From Haliotis asinina (taxonomy: Eukaryota > Mollusca > Gastropoda > Lepetellida > Haliotidae): a stretch of DNA of 64,000 bases. The stretch lies in the NCBI RefSeq assembly GCF_037392515.1, contig NC_090283.1, forward strand, positions 25,188,249 to 25,252,248. The letters run 5' to 3'. Under the pieces are notes generated by a model. It was not told where the DNA came from, made no database searches, and worked only from the letters and a program-made list of their open reading frames with translations. Of the stretch, positions 40,203-49,154 are shown in pieces; the stretch's first letter is position 1, and every line of letters begins with the position of its first letter. The position numbers and the translations under genes are program-made.

Positions 40203-41107
40203 CCAGCGCACAAGGGCCCGGAGTGAAAAAATGCGTCAATATCGGGATCTCCGACCTCGGAGACACGCGCGGTTTCGACGCTCCCGGAGTAGATGGTAAA
40301 TCGTACGCCTTTCAACTGAAAAACAACATTTACAAACGCGTTGAAGTCACCTCCGGTGGAGCCCTAAGTGATATAGTAGATACCACAAGAGCAACAGTCA
40401 ACACTAAGTACGCCCTTGTCAACACCGGTAATAACTGGATAATATACCCATCGTTCGGGGGTAAACTGTTCGACTTAGATGATGTTGAGAGCACTACCGT
40501 CGCCCGAAACAAGCCATATATGCTCGTCTTCACCGAAGATGACAAGTGGGTGTTGTTACCCGATAACGACTGCTTTCTCAATATTAGGCTCGGCTCCCCC
40601 TACGTGTTCACGGATAACAAAGACAACCACCTAAACAAAGTCGTGAACAATGGAACCCTGCTCGTGGCTTACGTCCCAACTCAGAGACGTAGCGTAGTCG
40701 TCAGCCCACTCGACACTATGGCAGCCCACATGCTATCGAGTAAACCGGCCATACAAAACGTGACATTGCAGTTGGTGTCTGAATTCGAAGGCGTGGTCAG
40801 TATACTAGAGAGTCTACCGGCAAACTCAACACTGATCATCAAAGTCTACCTAGGGGAACCATCGGGGAATGATGTCGAGATAGTGAAGGGGATCAAACTC
40901 GGGTGGGGGAAACGACACCAGTATCAAGTTTGCAACGTCTACGTGCGGGTGGGTGTCGGTTCCAACACCAGTCTGCAGGGGGTCAACGTGATCGTGGAAA
41001 ACAAGATATCACTAACCAAGATCTTCCTGCCTGACAACATACACTTCATGGGTATGAAGTTCACCCCTGAATTATTATCAGAAAACCAGTTTGAAATTAT
41101 ATCGTAA
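40199..41107 (+). CDS. Polinton tail-end protein 1, possible fibre/receptor-binding
   Basis: 302 residues starting MTSAQGPGVKKCVNIGISDL. It has a repeat-like opening GDTRGFDAPGVDGKSYAFQL, then LVNTGNNWIIYPSFGGKL and beta-rich sequence to the end. The downstream gene starts with a clearly related block (GDTEGFDQPGEEDTLYILHF). Paired, diverging beta-rich proteins after a minor capsid gene suggest spike or fibre components, but this is inference from layout only. It overlaps the previous gene by 4 bp. Confidence 0.6.
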   Translation: MTSAQGPGVKKCVNIGISDLGDTRGFDAPGVDGKSYAFQLKNNIYKRVEVTSGGALSDIVDTTRATVNTKYALVNTGNNWIIYPSFGGKLFDLDDVESTTVARNKPYMLVFTEDDKWVLLPDNDCFLNIRLGSPYVFTDNKDNHLNKVVNNGTLLVAYVPTQRRSVVVSPLDTMAAHMLSSKPAIQNVTLQLVSEFEGVVSILESLPANSTLIIKVYLGEPSGNDVEIVKGIKLGWGKRHQYQVCNVYVRVGVGSNTSLQGVNVIVENKISLTKIFLPDNIHFMGMKFTPELLSENQFEIIS

Positions 41108-41117
41108 TAGTATAATA

Positions 41118-41651
41118 ATGACCAGTCATCGTCCCAACACTACGCTTAACGACCTAGGAGATACGGAGGGATTCGATCAGCCTGGTGAGGAAGACACCTT
41201 ATATATCCTGCACTTCAAAGACAACGTGTACAGACGGGTGTCGTTATCAGATTTAAAAGAGCCCAAATGGCTGATCAACTTAACACTCGCCTCACCTTAT
41301 ATCACAATAGACGAAAATGCGTGGATCTCTAAGATTAGGAACAACGGTATCTGGGTCGGGGATTTCATTCCGGAGAGGATACCCATGATAACTACTGATA
41401 CCGAAAAAAATAGGTTAAAGACTGGAGTAAAAAATAAATTAACATTTAGCAATTATTCTTTTAACATAATAAGTCTTGATATACTCCCCCCTTTCACACT
41501 CATCATAGAAGTCTTCTTTAATGATTTAGACAATGAAAACACCTCAAGAGTACACCAAATTTTACCCGGGGTGTCAATACACTGGTTTGACGAACACCAA
41601 GGCCAATATTGTCGTATTGTTATGCAACGGTATACCCACGGGGTTCTATAA
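41118..41651 (+). CDS. Polinton tail-end protein 2 (paralogue of protein 1), looks broken
   Basis: The ATG at 41118 is preferred because it gives MTSHRPNTTLNDLGDTEGFD, parallel to the start of protein 1, and follows 'agtataata'. The first 120 residues match protein 1 in plan (DNVYRRVSL, LTLASPYI, VGDFIPERIPM against VAYVPTQRRSV). It is shorter than its paralogue and looks broken. A divergent duplicate of a possible spike component. Confidence 0.55.
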   Translation: MTSHRPNTTLNDLGDTEGFDQPGEEDTLYILHFKDNVYRRVSLSDLKEPKWLINLTLASPYITIDENAWISKIRNNGIWVGDFIPERIPMITTDTEKNRLKTGVKNKLTFSNYSFNIISLDILPPFTLIIEVFFNDLDNENTSRVHQILPGVSIHWFDEHQGQYCRIVMQRYTHGVL

Positions 41652-41812
41652 ACCGCTTAATAAACCTCAGTGGGGTTTTTATTACAACAGGAAAGTCTAT
41701 TAAATTCTCACCTATTACCCTGACTACTAGTCTAGAACTTATAGACTTCAAATTAATTTATAGAGTATTAACTGAAACCGAATTAAAATATCTTTCAAAA
41801 TATATATTATAG

Positions 41813-42430
41813 ATGGGTCTGTACCCAGTCGTAGAGGAAGTAGTGAAGACGCTGGAAACCGTAGATGGGTTCCGCTTGAGGCAGTTATGTGATGTGAAAC
41901 GCCAACTAGAACAAGACCGTGACACGCGGAAAGCACTATGTAAAAAGTACCATAGAGCTTTCAATATCGTGGACGGGGCTGACACTACCCTTATGGCAAC
42001 CAGTATGGGACTAGGGGCTGCAGGTGTTGGGTTGTTAGCTACCATCGTGGCTGCACCTATAGTGCTAGGTATTGAAATAACAGCTGGGGTGGCAGGGGTG
42101 TTAGGGTTGGCGCTTAAGTTAGTATCACGCAGACTGCATCGTAAGGTATTGAAACACGACGAGATCAGGGTTCTGGCCGAAGCAAAGCTCAACACAGTGA
42201 GTGAGCGTATTTCCACGGCACTCTCTGACAGTAAGATCTCAGAAGAGGAGTTTCGTTCAATCCTCTCTGAACTCAAAAAATATAACGGAATGAAACAAGA
42301 TATTCGATCCAAGTCTCGTAAGTCTGCTATCAGCGAGGACGAGAAAAAAAAGTACATAGAACAGGGGATACAAAAAGCCCAGCAAGCCTTTATTATGAAC
42401 ACCAAAGATATCATAGGAGGTTCACGTTAA
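41813..42430 (+). CDS. Polinton 205-residue membrane/helical protein
   Basis: 205 residues. The N-terminal helices (DVKRQLEQDRDTRKALCKKY) are followed by a strongly hydrophobic double segment (SMGLGAAGVGLLATIVAAPI and GIEITAGVAGVLGLALKLV). A charged helical end (HDEIRVLAEAKLNTVSERIS, ISEEEFRSILSELKKYNGMK) closes the protein. I know this arrangement from many invertebrate genomes as an unnamed Polinton-linked protein. It is the last gene before the right inverted repeat. It is preceded by 'atatattatag' directly at the ATG. The function is unknown; a membrane-active role is possible. Confidence 0.7.
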   Translation: MGLYPVVEEVVKTLETVDGFRLRQLCDVKRQLEQDRDTRKALCKKYHRAFNIVDGADTTLMATSMGLGAAGVGLLATIVAAPIVLGIEITAGVAGVLGLALKLVSRRLHRKVLKHDEIRVLAEAKLNTVSERISTALSDSKISEEEFRSILSELKKYNGMKQDIRSKSRKSAISEDEKKKYIEQGIQKAQQAFIMNTKDIIGGSR

Positions 42431-42458
42431 ACTGTTTCATCGATATAAACGTGACATA

Positions 42459-42617
42459 GGCACAGTGTTACCCCTACCAACACACGGTAAACGTGACATA
42501 TGTAGTAGGGGTAATAGTAGCAAGAGCTAAGGGGCCAACCAACGCCTTAGTTAGTAAATAAGGCGTTGTAGAGACTTTTTTTGAAAGTGTTTTAGAACCC
42601 CCATTCCCTATACTACT
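42459..42617 (-). repeat. Polinton right terminal inverted repeat
   Basis: 159 bp ending 'cattccctatactact', the reverse complement of the left arm with one base fewer. A 12-bp phrase 'aaacgtgacata' at its inner part (42486-42497) also occurs just inside the repeat at 42448-42459. Confidence 0.95.
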
Positions 42618-43300
42618 TCTTGTGTGGCCAATGGGACATCGTCGCATAATGAACTCTTCAAATCTAGACTGACAGTCCAGGTAGGTCTAACCAATATGGG
42701 GTTTTATAGCATGTAATGTATTAATACCTACTTGAGTGTCCAACTTCTTCTGCGCCAGATCATGTATATACCATCTATTTGTAGCTTTATAATCCGAGCA
42801 TGGTGTCAAAGATTTGTAGCGTGCTGCCATCGGCTATTGTGTTACCAGAAATGCCAACGTGGCTGGGTAACCAACTAAACACGACGTCGTATTGCCAGTA
42901 ACAAGATCATTATATAGTTGAATAATTTCTATTAAAAGTGGATGTTTGCAAAATAAGTGGCTTAATTCTGAGCTCAAGAGGTGGAACAAGGGACCACCTT
43001 TTGCTATACATATCCTCACAGAGAGGATTAAAGACCCAATAAAATGCAAGATTATACTCATTAGATGATAACTTTGTAATATATTGTAAAGGTTTTTGAC
43101 AAAATAGGTTTATACGGCGTTGGTTGAGAGAAGGCTTAGTCCTTGGTGGTGAACAGAATCGAGTACTTTTAGGTTGCTTTGACAGGCTCCACCATCGGCA
43201 ATGGAACCATAATCAAGTTTATCTATATAAGTGAAGGAGGGTAGTTTTCTCCCACCCCATTTGTAATTAGAAGCATCCTTTAAACCTTTTAAGTATGGAC
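42618..43300 (-). mobile_element. LINE copy D, upstream part (right of the Polinton)
   Basis: Resumes LINE copy D at 'tcttgtgtggccaatgggac' with the duplicated TCTTG. It holds decayed RNase H and RT-end sequence comparable to 45705-46860 of copy B ('aacgtggctgggtaacc', 'ggctccaccat'), with an internal deletion. It stops near 43300, so copy D is 5'-truncated and old relative to the Polinton within it. Confidence 0.8.
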
Positions 43301-43324
43301 ATTGAAGTACGCAGTACACACACG

Positions 43325-43552
43325 ATTACTTATTAAAAGGTGAGGATCCTCTGTTTTGTATCCCTTGTGATGAAAGAAACATGGTCAAGCAATAGTTATA
43401 TAAGTTTGATTAGTTTCCACGCCAGTTTCAGATCTAATTGTGATATGTCTTTGGTTTTTGTGATACGCATACATTCCATGTAATGTTAAATGTTCTCGTC
43501 TCGATATTGCTGAAATATTGCCGATGTGACGTTAAATAACTCACTCACTTAG
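43325..43552 (+). mobile_element. LINE 3'-end fragment in opposite orientation
   Basis: On the + strand 'aaaggtgaggatcctctgtt' and 'atcccttgtgatgaaagaa' are coding-strand LINE sequence, followed after a gap by the 3' terminus 'ccgatgtgacgttaaataac' and CTCA repeats. It is a separate insertion facing copy D. Confidence 0.75.
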
Positions 43553-43744
43553 TACTCGTAGTTTATGTATTATGTGTGCTCTAGTGACGTGTTCATTATG
43601 ATCGTTGTATTCACTATCCTGTGTGTTCATTATGATCGTTCCATGATCGTTGTATTCACTATCCTGTGTGTTCATTATGATCGTTCCATGATCGTTGTAT
43701 TCACTATCCTGTTTTCATCGTTTCAGTCCCGGATACTCAAACCA
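43553..43744 (+). pseudogene. SDR exon-8-like scrap with 45-bp tandem repeat
   Basis: Three copies (one partial) of a 45-bp unit containing 'gttgtattcactatcctgtg' lie at 43589-43712. They are followed by 'catcgtttcag' and 'tcccggatactcaaacc', which resembles the acceptor and start of exon 8 (NPGY). There is a stop soon after. It appears to be an intron 7/exon 8 remnant of another SDR copy. Confidence 0.55.
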
Positions 43745-44019
43745 TGATTAACGCCACATTCGGCAGTATATATAGTCCGTTTGACTCAAAAGCAGACCGA
43801 TGAATTGCAGTCTAGCCCAAAAACACCATCTCCACTCTGTGAGGATTTGCAGAATATTTTTCCTTAAAATATAAAAGTTGCTTAACAAACTATAATTAAC
43901 ATACTTACACAGTTCACTATTTGTTACGAGGGAGGAGTGTAGAGAAAGGGATAGCCAGGTCCATATGTACATAAGGGTCATGAATGTCGATGTGACGTTA
44001 AATATTAACTCACTCACAG
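43745..44019. mobile_element. Fragment with LINE-type tails at both ends
   Basis: The left border 'attaacgccacattcggcag' and right border 'cgatgtgacgttaaatatta' with CTCA are both versions of the I-like LINE 3' terminus, in opposite orientations. The interior is unassigned. It interrupts the duplicated SDR scrap. Confidence 0.5.
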
Positions 44020-44150
44020 CTTAAGTATTAAGTTTGCTGTAGTGGTGTGCTCATCATAGACGTATTCACTATCCTGTCTTCATCGTTTTAATCCAGGATA
44101 AAAACTGATCAAGTAAGTTCGTGTAACTCACCCGCCAAATCTCGAGTGGA
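44020..44150 (+). pseudogene. Second SDR exon-8-like scrap
   Basis: The sequence 'gtattcactatcctgtcttc' repeats the 43.6-kb unit and runs into 'tccaggataaaaactgatca' followed by 'gtaagttcgtgtaactcacc'. The latter matches the exon 8 donor region of copy B ('gtaagtgcgtgtaaccc'). The exon is shortened and its acceptor is damaged. Confidence 0.6.
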
Positions 44151-44868
44151 GACCTGTGATTGATACCATGAGTCTACAACAAACACCTCATCCCACTACT
44201 TACGTCAAAGGGAAGTTCGAGGATGTGTTGAAGGTAACATGAAATCAAAACATCAGACATAATTACAACACTGCCGATTAAGAAAAACTAAGAAAAAGCA
44301 AATGAGCAAAATTATAAGCGTATAATCGCAAAATCAAAAGTGCAGTATTTTGTACTTGTGTTTACCCCCTTCTTTGTTTATGGCTTATAAGTCCGATAGG
44401 TACAGGTGTTAATTTCAAATTTCATGTGGTCAGTGATTGAAGTTGTGCACTGCATGTTGTTATAAGCACACAGTCAGGCAGACATAAAATAAGTGTCAAT
44501 AAACCAGGCATTGAGGTCTGCTTATAACAATCAACATGTGTATTTTCTTATGTAAATAGTAGATTATTTACGTCCTTGTGTATACAACCAAAATTAGATT
44601 ACTGCTCACCTGACACTCCGGGCAGGCATACTGTTTCAAGTTCCGCGAACCTAGTCACTGCGTATGCGTCATGAGCGCAGCGCAACATAACTGTTGAAAT
44701 CACATTTACCCCCAACGCTGGGGAAAAATTAGTGAATCGTTTGAACTCCGATTTCGCAGGCGTTTTCATCACGATTTTTTCAACATTTTGGATGATTCCA
44801 TTCGGTAAGTGTATACCGAAAAGTATCAGAATCTGAAAAGTTGTGTTTTACGTTGCATGTGACCTTTA
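44151..44868. other. Unassigned sequence upstream of SDR copy C intron 1
   Basis: By homology with copy B, an exon 1 would be expected about 150 bp upstream of 44869, but none is seen. A G/C-richer block near 44640-44720 ('gcgtatgcgtcatgagcgca') looks like a repeat, without a family I can name. Confidence 0.45.
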
Positions 44869-44940
44869 ATAAACACATAGTTCGTCCTCGTGGCTCGTAC
44901 ATTACAGTGATTGGACCAGAAACTACACTGACTGACCTTG
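44869..44940 (+). other. SDR copy C intron 1 sequence, left of LINE B
   Basis: 'taataaacacatag' and 'gtggctcgtacatta' with 'ttggaccagaaactacac' match 23943-24010 in intron 1 of SDR copy B. The match continues at 50971 after LINE copy B, so this is paralogous intron DNA split by the LINE. Confidence 0.75.
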
Positions 44941-45486
44941 AGTGAGTGAGTGAGTGAGTGAGTTAATATTTAACGTCACATCGGCAATATTTCAGCCATA
45001 TCGTGACGAGAACATTTAATACTGAAATGACGTATATATATCTATTATAAAACCTGTCAACGAAGGACAGTAAAACAACTAGAATATCACAGATGAGAAT
45101 ATAAAACTGGTAACTATACCTAAAACAATTTATCTATAAAGGACAATACAAGATAAAAATGGGCTATAGATTGCTAACAACTGAAAGTAGATCACCATAC
45201 TAGGGACCATGGGGAATTACAGTACCTTTGCTACCTGCATGGACCCTAGCTGGATTTACATCATCCCCTCAGCCGTCAGCAATTTGGGAAATCTAGCCAT
45301 GCAAATAAAACGACACCTATGCTACGATTAAAAACGTGAAAGTTTGAATTTACTTTGAATGTTTGTGGACTTACGTACCCTCTCATGGGGACAATAGTTT
45401 TACAGTACTTCAACCCCCTTTGAGGATACAGCCACTAACAAGCACAGTTACCAATTTAAACTTCCAATAATAAAATATTTATCTAT

Positions 45487-48400
45487 TTACAATTCTGCCA
45501 ATAAATCTAATTCTTTTAAAAATGCAATGATTAAATGAGAGTTTGTGTTATTAAAAAAAACCTTCAGAGCTCGTGAATGAAAATACTGATCCCTTGTGAT
45601 GGAATACTCAACACAGTCAAGCAGGATATGCTTGACTGTGATTCTTCCATCACAAGGGATACAAAACGGAGGATCCTCACCTTTAAGCAAATATTTATGT
45701 GTATATCTTGTGTGGCCAATACGACATCGTCGCATGATGACCTCCTCAAATCTGGACTGACAACCCAAGTAGGTGTAGCCAATATACGGTTTTATTTCAT
45801 GTAATTTATTGATACCTACTTGAGTGTCCCACTTCTTCTGCATCAGATCACGGATATACGTTCTAATGCTTGCTTTGTAATCTGAATATGGAAGAAGAAG
45901 CGGTGTCACAGATTTGTTGAGTGCTGCCTTGGCAGCAAGATCAGCCATCACATTCCCAGAAATACCTACGTGACTGGGTAACCAACAAAAGACGATGTCG
46001 TATTGGTCAGTAGGAAGAGTATTATAAAGTTCCATAATTTCAATTAAAAGTGGATGTTTACAAGAAATATTTTTAATAGTCTGAAGGCAAGAAAGAGAGT
46101 TGGAATATATTATATACTGTTTACGTTTCGGGTGTCTTTGAATATATTTAAGAGCTGTTAATGTGGCGTTAGCTTCTGCTGTAAAAATATAACTATTATC
46201 TGGTAATCTAGAAGATATTGTTCTGGATCCAATGACAGTAGCGCAAGCAACTGCACCACCGTCCTTGGATCCATCTGTAAATAAGGATTTGTAATTGTTA
46301 TAAGTATGTTTCAATTGATTATATTCTTGTTTATACTGTAATTCATTCGTTTCTGAGTTTTTAAATGCAGTTAATGTTAGGTCAACATGTGGTCTAACCA
46401 ACTGCCAAGAGGGAGAGGAAAGAAAACGGAAAGGAGCTATATTGTCCAACTCAATACCAGCAGCAGCAATAAACGGCTTTATTCTGAGCCCAAGAGGTGG
46501 AACAAGAGAAGACTATTTGTTATACAAATCCTCATAAAGAGGATTGAAGACACAGTTATATGCAGGGTCAGATTCGATAGAGTATAGTTTTGTGATATAT
46601 TGTAAAGATAATTTAATACGGCGTTGTGCAAGAGATGGTTCATCGGCCTCAACGTAAAGACTGTCAACAGGTGGAGTTCTGAAGGACCCAAGACAAAGTC
46701 TTAGACCTTGGTGATGGACAGGATCAAGAAGTTTAAGATTGCTTTGTCAGGCTCCATCATAGACGATGGAGCCATAATCAAGTTTAGAACAAACGAGTGA
46801 TCGATATAGATGGAGAAGGGTAGCTTGATCGCCTCCCCATTTTGAATTTGAAACCACTTTCAACAAGTCAAGTGCTTTCAGGCATTTAGTTCTAAGAGAT
46901 TTAATATGTGGTAAAAAAGTTAAATGTGAATCAAAGATTAGACCCAAGAATTTGGCTTGCTTCACAACTTTAATGGGCGTCCCATCTAGAGACAGTTCAG
47001 GGTCTTTATGGGGTTTGTATTTACGACAAAAATGTATGCGGTTAGTTTTCGATTGCCGTTCAATGGTATGCATATTTTTACCACGACAAGAAATATTAAA
47101 ATCATCCACAAATAACGATCCATCAATTGAATCGTTTAAAACTTTTGATAAACTGTTGATCTTGATGCTAAAAAGTGTGACAGATAAAATCTTATCTTAT
47201 GGAACACATGATCAGACAGGGTAGAACCCACATGGACCTGGAATTGTCTGTCATTTAAAAAGTTGGCAATAAATTCAGGTAAACGACCTCGCAAACCAAA
47301 GTCATGTCAATCCCTCAAAATACCATGTTTCCAGGTTGTGTCATATGCTTTTTCAAGATCAAAAAAGATAGACACAGCATGCTGTTTATTAATTAGTGCA
47401 TTTTTAACAAATAATTCCAGTCGCACTAACTGATCGACAGTACTTCTGTTTTTACGGAAACCACACTGTATATCTGTGATAAGATTATTTGTTTCCAAGT
47501 ACCAAACAAGTCGATTATTTATCATGCGTTCCATGGTCTTGCAAACACAGCTAGTTAGTGAAATAGGTCGATAATTGGACGGATCCGTATGATCACGTCC
47601 AGGTTTAGGTACTGGTACTACTATGGCGTCACGCCATGATGGAGGAAAGTTACCCGATGTCCAAATATCATCAAAAATATTGAGAAGAGTTTCTAGGCAG
47701 GATTCCGGTAAGTGCTTCAGGAAGTTGATAATGTATGTGATCAGCTCCAGTAGCAGTGTCATGAGCTTGATCAAGAGCAGTATGGAGTTCATGAATAGAA
47801 AACGTTTCATTATAATCTTCCCCATTATCAGAATTGAAATTAATACTTTTCTTTTCCTCTTGTTTTTGATATTGCTGGAATTTTGGAACATAATTTCAAT
47901 AGGAAGAGTGTTTAGCAAGGGTTTCACCTAGTTTATTAGCAATATCTGATTTTTCAGTAAGCAATTGATCTCCATGTTTAAGATGATGGACAGTAGATTT
48001 AGTACCTTTACTTTTGATTTTCTGGACCATGTTCCATACCTTGGACATGGGTGTCCGAGAATTTATTTTGGACACATAATTTCGCCAAGATTGGCGTTTG
48101 TTTTGTTTAAAAGTACGCCTCGCTTTAGCATTTAAAATTTTAAATTTATTTAAATTATGCACCATAGGATGGCGACGGAAGTAATGTTCTGCCTTTTTGC
48201 TTGCCTTCCTAGCTTGTTTGCACTCATCGTTGAACCATGGTTTTCTTATGTGTGGAACTACAGAGGAATTTGGTTTGGAACTCAGTTCATCAGAAAAAGA
48301 TTTAATAGCATCAGGAACGTCAATAAAACGTGTTTTTCAGAACACAGTGTTTCATATAATGCCCAGTTAGCCTTTTTAAAATTCCGTCTTGATGATGGAG

Positions 48401-49001
48401 GAACATCAGATGGAGTTACAGCTTTTAATATAGTAGGAAAATGGTCACTTCCACACAGGTCATCGTGGACTGACCATTCGAATTCATTTAATAGTTCTGA
48501 ATTTGTCAATGACAAGTCGAGAGCAGAAAAGGTCCCTGTACAAGGGGGTAAATATGTGTTGGAACCATCATTATAAATACATAAGTCATTGTCAGAACAA
48601 AAGTCCTCCAACAATTTACCTCTAGTGTTTGTATTTACACCACTCCAGAGTGGGTTGTGCCCATTTAAATCTCCCATTATAATACAGGGCTTCGGGAGCT
48701 GATCATATAGAGCTTGAAGATCGGTTTTGGCAAACGCCAAAGACGGTGAAATATAAAGAGAACACAATGTAAACGCTACATGTAAAGTAATTCTCACTGC
48801 AACAGCTTGGAAATTAGTAATAAGTGAAACAGGGCTTTGAATAACGTTTAGTCTGACTAGAATGGATGATCCGCCAGTGGCCCTATCACCCGGAGGTGAA
48901 AAACAATGATATGCATTAAATTGACGAAGGTGAAATGTATCTGCTTGTTTTAAATATGTCTCTTGGAGACATATCGCTGAAGGTGTAAAATCTTGGACCA
49001 A
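45487..49001 (-). pseudogene. LINE copy B ORF2 (endonuclease, RT, RNase H), frameshifted
   Basis: The endonuclease at 49001-48282 has LQETYLK, MGDLNGHNPLWSG, ALDLSLT and CGSDHFPT. The linker is at 48165-47896. RT blocks at 47927-47307 are RPISLTSCVCKTMERMIN, CGFRKNRSTVDQLVR and FFDLEKAYDTTWKHGIL. The catalytic FVDDFNIS is at about 47110, with the RT thumb after it. RNase H (46449-45487, 320 residues) has LFTDGSKDGG, AEANATLTAL and CWLPSHVGISGNVMADLAAK, then a Cys/His end (CRIGHTRYTH, CIPCDGRITVKHILLDC). The third RNase H acidic position reads YSNSLS where copies A and C have YSDSLS. At least four frame changes are present. Confidence 0.87.
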
Positions 49002-49154
49002 CAGCTGTAATTCATGTAAATTAGTCCTCAGTCCTCTGCAGTTCCACTGTAGATTATTATTGGAATAAACTATCTTTTGGGGGGATTTATTGGGGATCTA
49101 CCCCGCACTCTTTTGGAGGGCGACAAGCTATGTGCCCTAGACAGAGAACCATAT

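Larger units (their letters stand above)
28763..42617. mobile_element. Polinton/Maverick element inserted in LINE copy D
   Basis: A 13,855-bp element bounded by inverted repeats of about 160 bp (28763-28922 and 42459-42617) that begin 'agtagtatagggaatggggg' and differ by a single base. The 5-bp target duplication TCTTG lies at 28758-28762 and 42618-42622; the unoccupied form 'atatcttgtgtggcc' is seen in LINE copy B at about 45705. Genes on the minus strand: integrase, DNA polymerase B, small proteins, packaging ATPase, major capsid. Divergent genes: a membrane-active-looking protein, a 388-residue protein, minor capsid and tail-end proteins. No adenain-type protease was recognised. High arm identity and long open frames suggest a young insertion. 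It looks nearly whole, with about two interruptions. Confidence 0.95.

Noticed and set aside
28763-42617. Free-living or endogenous adintovirus/virophage instead of a Polinton
   Set aside because: A retroviral-type integrase, terminal inverted repeats and a target duplication in a host LINE define an integrated Polinton. Whether such elements also form virions cannot be told from sequence.
28390-43552. LINE copy D and the opposite-facing fragment as one 5'-inverted (twin-primed) LINE
   Set aside because: Both pieces carry 3'-region sequence, whereas twin priming would invert an upstream segment. Two insertions are more likely.
45564-45804. Short frames on either strand over the LINE B 3' part
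   Set aside because: They are other-frame readings of the LINE RNase H and Cys/His region.
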